Source: an uncultured Anaerosolibacter sp.
GTDB lineage: Bacteria > Bacillota_A > Clostridia > Peptostreptococcales > Thermotaleaceae
Direction of reading: 5' to 3'
DNA: 9,671 nucleotides
Assembly: GCA_937948705.1 (NCBI GenBank)
Contig: CALECF010000065.1
Span: 1 to 9,671 of the forward strand
Shown here: positions 1 through 6,766 of the stretch, in pieces
Layout: every line of letters starts with the position of its first letter
Numbering within the stretch: the stretch's first letter is position 1
Translations under genes and position numbers: made by a program
The notes under the pieces: generated by a model
Database searches by the model: none
Told to the model about the DNA's origin: nothing
The model's input: the letters and a program-made list of their open reading frames with translations, nothing else

Positions 1-502
1 TCTCTTGCAGCTTCTAAATCTAGTTTGAAAGATTTAGATTCGATGGATAAGAATTACTTTACTGTTAACCTTGGTTATATTTTACTGGATACTGGGTCGT
101 TAGGTAAACCAGCGACCCCTAAGCCCTACAGGTACCTTTAAAACAACTGAAAAGGCACCTAATCCAGGTGGTGTTTTTGGCACACGATGGATGCGGTTTT
201 ATAAAGACTACGGCATCCATGGCATCAACAACCCGGCTTCCGTTGGCAAAAACGTTTCAAATGGCTGCATTCCTATGCATAATGCTGATGTAAACTACGT
301 CTACAGTCTCGTTCCCATTGGTACTGAGGTAAATGTCGCGAGTTCCCAGACCACAGACCGATATTACGTGGTTCAAGCAGGCGATACATTATTCAATATC
401 TCTCAAAAGCTAGGTGTAAGTTATAATACCCTTCTAAGGGAAAACAGCATCACAGATCCAAATATGATTTATGTGGGTCAAAAGCTACTCATTCCTAGAT
501 AA
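1..502 (+). pseudogene. L,D-transpeptidase (YkuD) with C-terminal LysM, 5'-partial and frameshifted
   Basis: YkuD enzymes cross-link peptidoglycan outside the membrane through a Cys nucleophile; the LysM domain binds the glycan. Frame 1 is open from the window edge to about 123 and ends in GKPATP. The expected continuation TGTFKTTEKAPNPGG then appears in frame 2 from 128 and runs to the stop at 500-502. Removing one base at 121-123 (for example the G at 123) joins the frames as GKPATPNPTGTF, so one indel broke the gene. From the ATG at 191, residues 10-29 carry the HGxN and SNGCIPM motifs; the Cys is present, but the Arg normally found in GC(I/V)RM is Pro. Residues 58-102 are a LysM domain (YYVVQAGDTLFNISQKLGV and onward). 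The ATG at 191 lies inside the catalytic domain and has no ribosome site, so it is not a real start. A sequencing error could explain the indel but not the Arg-to-Pro change as easily. Confidence 0.85.
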
Positions 503-508
503 GACTAT

Positions 509-556
509 AAAAGTAGCAGGATACATTCTCACAAACAAATGTACCCTGCTACTTTT
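509..556 (+). terminator. Strong hairpin terminator after the transpeptidase
   Basis: Two 19-nt arms (509-527 and 538-556) are complementary except for one mismatch, around a 10-nt loop, and are followed by TTTTATTA. It lies 7 nt after the transpeptidase stop. The A-rich 5' side gives a short T-run on the minus strand too, so it may also stop minus transcription coming from the ferritin-like gene. Confidence 0.85.
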
Positions 557-631
557 ATTAAATAATCCCCTAACCTAAGTTTGGAGGATTTTTGACTTTT
601 ATTTCGCTTTTTCAACTTATGCTTAAATTCA

Positions 632-844
632 TCACTCTTCACCTTTGTCCGCTTTTAACATTTTTGCAAAAGCTTCATAACGGGTGCGCAATACCTTCTC
701 GTGGTTTTCTTCATCCATTCTCAATTGTTCGAAAAATTTCTTAACTTTTGGGTCCTCTGTCTTCTCAGCTAGTAATTGATAATGTTTCTGGGCTTTGATC
801 TCGTCTTTAATAGCTTCTAAAATACCATCTAGAATTCGCTGCAT
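632..844 (-). CDS. Short ferritin-like/rubrerythrin-type two-helix protein
   Basis: This 70-residue protein looks like one helix pair of the ferritin/rubrerythrin fold. Helix 1 (about residues 3-27) carries Glu in EIKAQKHY. Helix 2 (about 31-62) carries EENHEKVL, giving the ExxH iron-ligand pattern. Full rubrerythrins and ferritins need two such pairs in one chain, so a functional di-iron site here would need two chains to associate, as known for encapsulated ferritins, which are also two-helix proteins. No rubredoxin-like CxxC centre is present and the end KADKGEE is charged. The start is well supported by AAAGGAGAGG 6 nt before the ATG. It lies 54 nt downstream of the PAS-SpoIIE gene on the same strand with no clear hairpin between them, so cotranscription is possible. 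The role (iron or peroxide handling) is inferred from family only. Confidence 0.75.
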   Translation of the reverse strand: MQRILDGILEAIKDEIKAQKHYQLLAEKTEDPKVKKFFEQLRMDEENHEKVLRTRYEAFAKMLKADKGEE

Positions 845-898
845 ATAATTCCTCTCCTTTAACTTATATATTCAAAATCTATCGTACTCGTTCAACGT

Positions 899-2035
899 CT
901 ATGATAGATTCACTACCACTAAGGTTATATCATCATTGATTTTGTCGTGTCTTAAAAAATCGATAACATCTTCATGGATTTTCTGAACAATATCAGCGGG
1001 TTTCAGACAATAAATTTCAGTAACCAACTTCTTTAATCTATCTTCGTAAAATTCATGATTCGATCTTTGCTCTGGCAGTCCATCGGACATAATAAACAAG
1101 GTCATTCCTGAGGACAGATGAAGAGAATAATCTTCATACACTAACCAATCAGGATCTATCGCCGCGGATATTGGCATACCCCCATTGTCCAGCTCTATGA
1201 TATTTTCTTTATCCCTGACCAATAAAGGACACTTATGGAAACCTGCATTACAATAGGTCAATTCATTTGTCTTTAAATCAAAAACGACCAGAAATAGGCA
1301 AACTAGATATTCGTCTGGATACCCTTCCTTTATGTATTGCTCAACAAAAAAATCCATAATTTCTTTAGGAGACAAAACTTGTCCTGGTATATGCTTCAGT
1401 CTAAAAAAACTTCTTATGGTGTCTTTTACAAAAATAGACAGCATCGCACTATCCAATCCATGTCCTGAAACATCGGCTATAAAGCATACATATTGTTCAA
1501 AATAATCATTTAGCAACCCATTGTCTACTTTAAATACATCGAATAAATCTCCGCCTAGTTCTTCTGCTGGAATATATAAGGAAGCAAAAGAGATATTTTC
1601 TGTATCAGGAAGACTCTCAGGAAGAGATCGTTTATGAATCTTAATAGCATTTGCTATTTCAACATCTAGCTTTATTCGTATTCTTTCATACTCTACATAT
1701 TTTTCATTGCCATAAATATATATAAGATTATTCTGCCGAAAAAACTTGAGATGAAGTTTCAATACACCATGCTTGCCATTAAATAAAAATTCCTCCCAAC
1801 TAGAAGGCTTGTCTGATACGCTATTAATAAAGAATTGGGCTCTATTGCTATGCATATCATCAATGATATCTAAAAAACTTTTTTGTTTTAACTCTAAATC
1901 ATCAAATCCTAGGTATGCCCGCATAGCCTTATTGGAGAAAACAATTTTCTCTTCTAGATTACAAACCAGAATATGGTCATCCACTATATCGGCTATTGTC
2001 TCATTTATTTTCACTACGTCAATGCTCTCCTCCAT
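899..2035 (-). CDS. PAS domain-SpoIIE/RsbU-type PP2C serine phosphatase
   Basis: A cytosolic 378-residue protein. Residues about 12-105 fit a PAS sensor domain (hydrophobic NLEEKIVFSNKAMRAYLGF start). Residues 110-140 form a helical linker, and 148-377 a SpoIIE-type PP2C domain. Metal-binding motifs are all present: EELGGDLFD (Asp163), ADVSGHG (Asp188), MSDGLPE (Asp318) and NDDITLVVV (Asp368/369). Phosphatases of this family dephosphorylate anti-sigma-factor antagonists in partner-switching pathways. No STAS antagonist or kinase gene is next to it, so its partner must be elsewhere. No membrane segment is seen, so any signal read by the PAS domain is intracellular. The start has GGGAGG 9 nt upstream. 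It follows the S8 protease gene on the same strand but is separated by a terminator-like hairpin (2224-2249) and has its own candidate -10. Confidence 0.9.
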   Translation of the reverse strand: MEESIDVVKINETIADIVDDHILVCNLEEKIVFSNKAMRAYLGFDDLELKQKSFLDIIDDMHSNRAQFFINSVSDKPSSWEEFLFNGKHGVLKLHLKFFRQNNLIYIYGNEKYVEYERIRIKLDVEIANAIKIHKRSLPESLPDTENISFASLYIPAEELGGDLFDVFKVDNGLLNDYFEQYVCFIADVSGHGLDSAMLSIFVKDTIRSFFRLKHIPGQVLSPKEIMDFFVEQYIKEGYPDEYLVCLFLVVFDLKTNELTYCNAGFHKCPLLVRDKENIIELDNGGMPISAAIDPDWLVYEDYSLHLSSGMTLFIMSDGLPEQRSNHEFYEDRLKKLVTEIYCLKPADIVQKIHEDVIDFLRHDKINDDITLVVVNLS

Positions 2036-2092
2036 TAGTGTTTTCCTCCCAGCTTGCTAATCTTTTCATATGCTCATATTGTCTTTGTTTTG

Positions 2093-2098
2093 ATTATA
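2093..2098 (-). promoter_or_regulatory. Candidate -10 box for the PAS-SpoIIE gene
   Basis: A perfect TATAAT on the minus strand lies 58 nt before the ATG, in the gap after the protease terminator. No convincing -35 box is found at 16-18 nt, so it may need an activator or be fortuitous. Confidence 0.35.
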
Positions 2099-2223
2099 TC
2101 ATAAATACCTCTTGTTTTCCTCTAGAGAGGCCATTTACTTTGGTGTTCCTATTTCTACTTTATATTTTGTTAGTCAAATATCATCCGCGAGACAAACATG
2201 CATCCCAAATCCTTTTAAATGCA

Positions 2224-2249
2224 AAAGAGACCCTTCCCAAGGCCTCTTT
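2224..2249 (-). terminator. Terminator after the S8 protease
   Basis: On the minus strand AAAGAGGCC and GGTCTCTTT form a 9-bp stem (one G-U) with an 8-nt loop, ending in TTTT. It lies about 20 nt after the protease stop. Confidence 0.65.
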
Positions 2250-2268
2250 ACACTTGTATCTATTTATT

Positions 2269-4089
2269 TTAAGGGAGCAGTATTTTAATGCTATAGCTAG
2301 TTTTTCCTGAAACCGCCACTACTTCTAGCTTATATCGCTGGGGCGTCAGATTACTCATGCCAATACCTTCTTCCAACAAAGATGGTTTTGAAGCACTAGA
2401 GCTTGCAATTAAATTATCCGACGCATCATAAAGGTAAAAATCCAAGTCACAATTGCGGGTATTCCACTCTAGCAAAGCTTCAAAAGCCCCTTCTCGACCC
2501 AATTGAATCTCATGTACAGCTTTGCTGCCTACCTTTTTATCTCCAAGGCTTCCATTTAAGGTCATATTCTTTGGTTGAGAAATGGGTTCTGGTTCAGGCG
2601 TTGGAGGTGTTTCCACAACTGGTTCATTGACATGAACGGTTCGCCTTAATTCCACAGCATGATTTCCTGCTTGATCAGTAACGTTATACGTAACCGTATA
2701 GCTTCCTGCTGTATTTGTGTTCACTGAATTCATAACGACAATTTTTCCCGTAATCTCTCCGTCTACATCATCAACAGCGGTAGCTCCCGGATCCGTATAC
2801 TGCTGTCCAAGAAGCACTGCTATATTTTCTTCCCCCATTAATGTGATCACCGGCGGTATGGTATCCAATGGTGCAGCTGCTGGACCTCTCAGGAAGGACA
2901 GGCTGTTGTGTAGATTAATAATCCCCCAGCCATAGTAGTGATCCTTTCCTACCTCTCCTATATCCTGGGCTCCTTTTTCAATAGCAACCTCAACCTCATC
3001 AGGCTGTAATTGGGAGTCCACGCTTAGAATGAGTCCAGCCAATCCAGAGACAAAGGGCGCAGCAAAGGAAGTACCTGATCCGCTGCCATAACCTCCACCT
3101 CTGACTGTACTCATGACAGTTCCTGGTGCCGTTACTGAAATTTCTGGACCATAGCAGGAATAGTTAGCTTTTAAATCGTTATTATCTACAGCAGCAACAG
3201 CAATGACGTTGTTGTAGGCTGCTGGATAGAATACTGCACTATTTGAATTTCCAGCAGCAGCAACCAGTACTACCTTCTTCCCGTAAGCATAGTCTACTGC
3301 ATTTTTTAAAGTGGCTGACCCAGTGCTGCCACCCAAGCTCATATTGATGACCCGAGCCCCATGATCTGCTGCATAAATGATTCCTTTGGCTATATTGCTA
3401 TGGCTGCCGGACCCATCAGCCCCCAGAACCTTCACAGGCATAATGGGGTTTAGCCATGCTACCCCAGCAATTCCGATGTTGTTGTTTGTGGAGGCACCGA
3501 GGATTCCAGCAACTCGAGTACCATGGCCATGATCATCATTAGGATCCCCATCGTTGTTTACGAAATCATAGCCTTTCATGATTTTTTCCTTCAAATCCTC
3601 ATGATCCAACTTGACACCTGTATCTAAGACAGCTATAGTAATAGCGGATGAACCCATATGAATATCCCAAGCCTTCGCCGCTTCTAGCCTCGTTAGGCCA
3701 CCCTGCCAATTTTTATAATAGGGATCATTCGGTGCAGCCGTTGATTCGAGTATATAATTGGGCTCTGCAAACTCAATGTTTGGATTCTTTTTGTAAATCT
3801 CAACCATCTCTAAAACTGTCTTTCCCTTCGGAACCTTTAAAACTAGAATATCCAGCTTAACAATTGATTCTTTGACAGCGACTTCATTTTGTTCATGAAT
3901 TTTATTTCTCGCAGCTGAGGCGATTCCCGGCTTGAATTGAACGATAAACTCTTCCGCAACAAACTTTTGATTTTTCCCTTGTTCCTGATTCTTTTCCTGT
4001 GCATATGTGCCAAGACTCTGTATTGTCAAAATGAATAGTAAAACAAGACTGAACACCTGCCGTGCCTTCTTAAACCTCTTTTTGTTCAT
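2269..4089 (-). CDS. Secreted subtilisin-family (S8) serine protease with Ig-like and PPC-like C-terminal domains
   Basis: A 606-residue exported endopeptidase. A lysine-rich signal peptide runs to about residue 30, with likely cleavage at TYA|QEK. Residues 44-118 match an I9-type inhibitor propeptide (EEFIVQFKPG start). The catalytic domain spans about 122-400 with Asp156 (AVLDTGV), His189 (HGHGTRVAG), oxyanion Asn281 (AAAGNSN) and Ser341 (SGTSFAAP), a complete triad resembling the thermitase branch. Residues 410-487 form an Ig-like DUF5011/HYR-type module (VTYNVTDQAGNHAVEL), followed by a Pro/Glu linker (488-505) and a PPC-like beta domain (506-606, with DLDFYLYDASDNL). No LPxTG or membrane anchor is present, so it is probably released or held non-covalently. 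The start is set by AAGGAGAGG just upstream of the ATG. The leader carries a class I c-di-GMP riboswitch and terminator, predicting repression at high c-di-GMP. The adjacent surface protein gene is a candidate substrate (inference). Confidence 0.93.
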   Translation of the reverse strand: MNKKRFKKARQVFSLVLLFILTIQSLGTYAQEKNQEQGKNQKFVAEEFIVQFKPGIASAARNKIHEQNEVAVKESIVKLDILVLKVPKGKTVLEMVEIYKKNPNIEFAEPNYILESTAAPNDPYYKNWQGGLTRLEAAKAWDIHMGSSAITIAVLDTGVKLDHEDLKEKIMKGYDFVNNDGDPNDDHGHGTRVAGILGASTNNNIGIAGVAWLNPIMPVKVLGADGSGSHSNIAKGIIYAADHGARVINMSLGGSTGSATLKNAVDYAYGKKVVLVAAAGNSNSAVFYPAAYNNVIAVAAVDNNDLKANYSCYGPEISVTAPGTVMSTVRGGGYGSGSGTSFAAPFVSGLAGLILSVDSQLQPDEVEVAIEKGAQDIGEVGKDHYYGWGIINLHNSLSFLRGPAAAPLDTIPPVITLMGEENIAVLLGQQYTDPGATAVDDVDGEITGKIVVMNSVNTNTAGSYTVTYNVTDQAGNHAVELRRTVHVNEPVVETPPTPEPEPISQPKNMTLNGSLGDKKVGSKAVHEIQLGREGAFEALLEWNTRNCDLDFYLYDASDNLIASSSASKPSLLEEGIGMSNLTPQRYKLEVVAVSGKTSYSIKILLP

Positions 4090-4151
4090 TCCTACCCTCT
4101 CCTTAATTTATTCTTTATTTTGGATGGTTTTTCTGTGGATTCAGTCCAAAG

Positions 4152-4178
4152 AAAAACCTATCCCCCAGTGAGGATAGG
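4152..4178 (-). terminator. Riboswitch-controlled terminator in the protease leader
   Basis: On the minus strand CCTATCC pairs with GGATAGG (4172-4178 with 4157-4163). The stem extends by U-G and C-G to 9 bp around an ACTG loop and is followed directly by TTTTTCTTT. It lies between the aptamer and the protease ATG, 63 nt upstream of the start, as expected for an expression platform. Its 5' arm is shared with the alternative hairpin at 4168-4191. Confidence 0.85.
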
Positions 4179-4191
4179 AATTATCCCACAC
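4168..4191 (-). promoter_or_regulatory. Predicted antiterminator hairpin
   Basis: On the minus strand GTGTGGGATA (4182-4191) can pair with TATCCTCAC (4168-4176) around ATTCC, with one U-U mismatch and one bulged G. This pairing uses the 3' strand of aptamer P1 (4187-4193) and the 5' arm of the terminator (4172-4178), so it is mutually exclusive with both. Read together, ligand-stabilised P1 prevents antitermination. Confidence 0.65.
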
Positions 4192-4277
4192 CGGTAGCTG
4201 GCTGGCATAGCAGCGAGTGCCTTAGCCCCTATAGCTTTGCGTCTCCATTTTTCAATGGTTTTGCCTTTATCAGTGTA
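4187..4277 (-). promoter_or_regulatory. Class I cyclic di-GMP riboswitch (GEMM-I) aptamer, proximal copy
   Basis: Read on the minus strand, it has P1 (TACACTG with CGGTGTG), then GGCAAAACC and P2 CCATT-GAAA-AATGG with the conserved GAAA tetraloop (4245-4258). The invariant GACGCAAAGC, then GGGGCTAAGG, a P3 stem-loop, and GCCAGCTACCG before the closing P1 strand follow in order. This order and these blocks match the GEMM-I consensus known from Vibrio Vc2 and clostridial members. It sits about 100 nt upstream of the S8 protease ATG and is followed by antiterminator and terminator hairpins. The P1/antiterminator overlap predicts an OFF switch. Confidence 0.92.
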
Positions 4278-4307
4278 TATCGTCTTGATATTATGTCCTT
4301 TAGAAAG

Positions 4308-4352
4308 CTTAGTCCCTGTAGCTTTGTGCTTCCATTTTTCAGTGGTTTTGTC
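4308..4352 (-). promoter_or_regulatory. Degenerate upstream half of a second GEMM-I aptamer
   Basis: This 45-nt block matches 4221-4265 of the intact aptamer at 38 of 45 positions, 87 nt upstream; all seven differences are transitions. It keeps the P2/GAAA hairpin (one mismatch) and CAAAGCTACAGGGACTAAG. However, the invariant GACGC is changed to AGCAC, and the 3' half (P3 return strand and CAGCTACCG) is missing. It should not bind c-di-GMP well; it looks like a decayed tandem copy. Confidence 0.75.
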
Positions 4353-4395
4353 TCTTCGGATATTAATTATTCGTTAATAATATGAATTTTCTTTC

Positions 4396-4424
4396 ATTGT
4401 ATTTTAATGAAATTATCCTGTCAA
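4396..4424 (-). promoter_or_regulatory. Sigma-A promoter for the riboswitch-protease transcript
   Basis: On the minus strand, TTGACA (4419-4424) and TACAAT (4396-4401) are separated by exactly 17 nt. Transcription would begin near 4389, giving a leader of about 300 nt that contains the degenerate aptamer half, the intact aptamer and the terminator. Confidence 0.85.
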
Positions 4425-4603
4425 CAGGTTCTTCGCCCTTCGAACCGCTTTTCTTCTCCTCCGATATCAAAATGTTTTGCTCAAAACCTTTATTTTCCGC
4501 TTCTATAGTACTTCTATACTATTTATATTTCTAGACATTATGAACCTGTATATCTAATAATCCTTTAGGTTATGGTTAGCAACGAATGCTCAAATGTCTT
4601 TTA
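4425..4603 (-). other. Intergenic stretch upstream of the protease promoter
   Basis: No gene is seen. It holds an imperfect palindrome just upstream of the -35 (GGTTC and GAACC arms, about 4428-4447) and a short ATAGTA/TACTAT hairpin near 4505-4522. Neither can be tied to a known operator. Confidence 0.4.
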
Positions 4604-4633
4604 CAGGAAAAAAGGGAGGTAATCCTCCCTTTT
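4604..4633 (-). terminator. Terminator after the SdrD-like surface protein
   Basis: A perfect 10-bp stem (AAAAGGGAGG with CCTCCCTTTT, 4-nt loop) on the minus strand is followed by a run of six T. It lies 20 nt after the stop codon, so read-through from the surface protein gene into the protease leader is unlikely and the two genes are separate transcripts. Confidence 0.9.
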
Positions 4634-4652
4634 AACATCAACCTATTCTATT

Positions 4653-6398
4653 TTAAAGTATGGGCCGTTTGACAACGGCGTGGGCTGCGATATAAATTGG
4701 ATCGGACATGCCTGCAACATTGACAGTAATGGTGTGAACAGTTACTCCTGAATCAAAGCTGTGTTTGTGTTTAAAGTGTCCAATTTGAGGATTCTTGGAT
4801 TTATTCTGTGGAATCTGATTCAGGGTATTTTGTACGGAAAGGTGCAGCTCAGTCAATACCCAATCTCCAGTTGTTCGATAAGTGACGGTCAGTTCATTGC
4901 CATTTCGATCTACTTCCACAACGCCGGCTTCATGATGCTGTCCAGCCATCAGCTTTCGAGAAATCATATCCATTCCACTGTAGGTGAAATAGGTGGCCCA
5001 GCTTCCGTTTTTACCTGCGTTAAATGGAGTTCCTGTTGCCCAAGCAGTCTCTTCCTGATACTGAATGATATAGTTTCCAAAGTCTAGGTCTTCAAGATGA
5101 GTACCTCCAAGAATCTCTATATTTGTATAGGTGCCATCTCCTGCGGGATAGCTTTGTGCCCATCCAGTTCTATTTTCTTCTACTACTTTATATACACCAG
5201 GCATCAAGTTTTCAAAGACATAATTTCCAGCGGCATCTGTATATACAGGATTGCTCCCCATTCCTTCTTCATAGACATACAATACATAAGCTTCATCCAC
5301 CAATTGATAAAGGGCTACTTCCCAACCTTGGATCCCAGGTTCTCCCTCGTCCCAGCCATTCATCTTGTTAAGATCATGGAACTTATGACCAGAAATGCTG
5401 CTGTAGGCAACGTTACCAAATTCTAGCCCTTCTACATCCAATGCATCTTCTGTAATCTCAACAATAAAATAATCTGGTGCTATTGGTGCTGTTTGCTTAA
5501 AACCCGCTTGCTGAATTTCCCTGACATAATAGGTTCCCAGCGGTAGGTTATCAAATTCGAAGTATCCGCCACCACTGGTTTCACTAAATGCAACCAATGT
5601 ATCCTCTGTCATAGGATAGGCATTGTGAATCTCAATTCTGAAGCCATCCAATCCAGTTTCTGCTATTGGATCTAACATACCGTCTCCATTCAAATCATGA
5701 AACTTTATTCCTGCAATTCGTCCAAGGGGCTCCACTGTATCGCAGAAATAAAAGGTCATATGGCTTAGCCCATAATACTTACCGTTGTTTTCATTCACAG
5801 GTGCATGAAGTCCGATATCCCCAGTTACCTTAGGATTGTAAGTATAAAGATTTCCGTTTGGACCACCTTTAACAAATACATGGGATACAGGAACCGTAGA
5901 TACAAAATCAAACATCCTGCCTTCATCATAGATATTGGTAATCGTAATCGGTCCAAATGTTCCTAGCTGTGGAGGATCAACCTTGAAGGTTTCACAATCT
6001 TCCCCTAAATCAGGGTCATTCCCTTCAATGAAAACCGGTGTCCCTATGGAGGCCACTATCATTTCTTCTGATAAGGACTGCATGCTAAGCATGAGCGGTG
6101 CAAATCCTTCCTCCTCAAGCAGTTCCTCTTCTTCTACAATCGTTTCTATTTCTTCCTGCTCTTCATGAATTGCATCTTCTTGGGTATTCCTCGATTCCTC
6201 TATTTCCTGGTCGCTGTTCTCTTCCAAAACTGCATCTGATTCTTCACCTTCTTCTCCTAATAAAACAGTCTTCACGATCTGTTCATCCAACTCAATGAAC
6301 TCTTCTGCCATACTTAGGGATGTTAGATTGTTGCCAAAAGCTAAAAGTGTTATTAGTAACAGACTCACCACTAACCGAAGATATTTTCGTTGATACAT
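4653..6398 (-). CDS. Secreted surface-type protein with acidic N-terminal tract and two SdrD B-like domains (putative adhesin)
   Basis: A 581-residue exported protein. A signal peptide (about 1-31, ending SLSMAEE) is followed by an extremely Glu-rich segment (32-98), probably extended. Residues about 120-222 form a beta-rich domain of the kind found ahead of SdrD B repeats (HVFVKGGPNGNLYTYN, GKYYGLSH), bounded by its only two cysteines, Cys135 and Cys219, which could pair. Two SdrD B/Cna-B-like domains follow: about 225-330 (GIKFHDLNGDGMLD, a likely calcium loop) and 334-443 (GHKFHDLNKMNGWDEGEPG), each ending in a (L/D)xFGN motif. The last domain (450-581) is not recognised; it contains histidine- and lysine-rich HFKHKHSF. 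No LPxTG, SLH, LysM or membrane anchor is visible. The start has AAAGGAG 9 nt upstream; an out-of-frame ATG sits 4 nt before it, only 5 nt from that site. The leader carries a class II c-di-GMP riboswitch and terminator, predicting expression at high c-di-GMP. Confidence 0.88.
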   Translation of the reverse strand: MYQRKYLRLVVSLLLITLLAFGNNLTSLSMAEEFIELDEQIVKTVLLGEEGEESDAVLEENSDQEIEESRNTQEDAIHEEQEEIETIVEEEELLEEEGFAPLMLSMQSLSEEMIVASIGTPVFIEGNDPDLGEDCETFKVDPPQLGTFGPITITNIYDEGRMFDFVSTVPVSHVFVKGGPNGNLYTYNPKVTGDIGLHAPVNENNGKYYGLSHMTFYFCDTVEPLGRIAGIKFHDLNGDGMLDPIAETGLDGFRIEIHNAYPMTEDTLVAFSETSGGGYFEFDNLPLGTYYVREIQQAGFKQTAPIAPDYFIVEITEDALDVEGLEFGNVAYSSISGHKFHDLNKMNGWDEGEPGIQGWEVALYQLVDEAYVLYVYEEGMGSNPVYTDAAGNYVFENLMPGVYKVVEENRTGWAQSYPAGDGTYTNIEILGGTHLEDLDFGNYIIQYQEETAWATGTPFNAGKNGSWATYFTYSGMDMISRKLMAGQHHEAGVVEVDRNGNELTVTYRTTGDWVLTELHLSVQNTLNQIPQNKSKNPQIGHFKHKHSFDSGVTVHTITVNVAGMSDPIYIAAHAVVKRPIL

Positions 6399-6583
6399 AC
6401 ATTTTCACTCCTTTCCTTTAATTACTCATATACTTCCTAAGTACCCTAAATCTAAAGAACTTCTTTAGTACGAAATGTCCTATTGCTATTGAAACTTTTA
6501 ATCATCCCTATGGCTGATAAGAACTTTTTCCAATTCTACTACCACCCCCATATTTTCTCGGATGTTATGCAAAATGAGCAAAT
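6399..6583 (-). other. Leader between the class II riboswitch terminator and the surface protein start
   Basis: Apart from the ribosome site (AAAGGAG, about 6408-6414), the only structure noticed is a perfect 8-bp inverted repeat around one base (6452-6468, CTAAAGAA and TTCTTTAG). No coding region is supported on either strand. Confidence 0.4.
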
Positions 6584-6616
6584 AAAAAACCGACCACATT
6601 TTGCTCTTGGTCGGTT
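6584..6616 (-). terminator. Riboswitch-controlled terminator in the surface protein leader
   Basis: On the minus strand AACCGACCA pairs perfectly with TGGTCGGTT (9 bp, 11-nt loop), followed by a T-run (TTTTTT including the arm end). The 5' arm contains ACCGACC, the conserved 3' end of the class II c-di-GMP aptamer, so the folded aptamer and the terminator cannot coexist. Confidence 0.92.
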
Positions 6617-6680
6617 ACGCTACTCATTCCTGTCAGATCAAGCGTCCATTTACAATCTGACAATCATCATGTCCCAGATT
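6605..6680 (-). promoter_or_regulatory. Class II cyclic di-GMP riboswitch aptamer
   Basis: The minus strand reads, in order, GGGACATGATGA, GTAAATGGACGCTTGA, GAGTAGCGTAACCGACC, the conserved blocks of class II c-di-GMP riboswitches such as those of C. acetobutylicum and C. difficile. Two stems are kept by covariation relative to the C. acetobutylicum aptamer as I remember it: TGTCAGAT with ATCTGACA, and ACGC with GCGT (GCAC with GUGC there). P1 is TCTGG with CC(A)AGA, with one bulge. It lies about 210 nt upstream of the surface protein ATG and overlaps the terminator at its 3' end. Class II switches upstream of C. difficile adhesin genes turn expression ON with ligand. Confidence 0.92.
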
Positions 6681-6766
6681 CACGAAATATTTGATGATAA
6701 TCCCTATCATATAATAAATATTCCCCAAAATGATTGTCTCAAACATTGTTTATATAAAATTATAAC

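Noticed and set aside
4221..4352. The 87-nt spaced repeats as a CRISPR-like or simple tandem repeat
   Set aside because: Only two units, and both match a known RNA aptamer; no further units or spacers are present.
4653..6398. Surface protein and protease as one operon
   Set aside because: A perfect 10-bp hairpin with T-run follows the surface protein, and the protease has its own promoter and regulated leader.
4653..6398. Calling the surface protein a collagen-binding protein or CD2831 orthologue
   Set aside because: Only the regulation and the B-like repeats are similar; no collagen-binding A domain, sortase motif or PPEP-type Pro-Pro cleavage cluster is visible.
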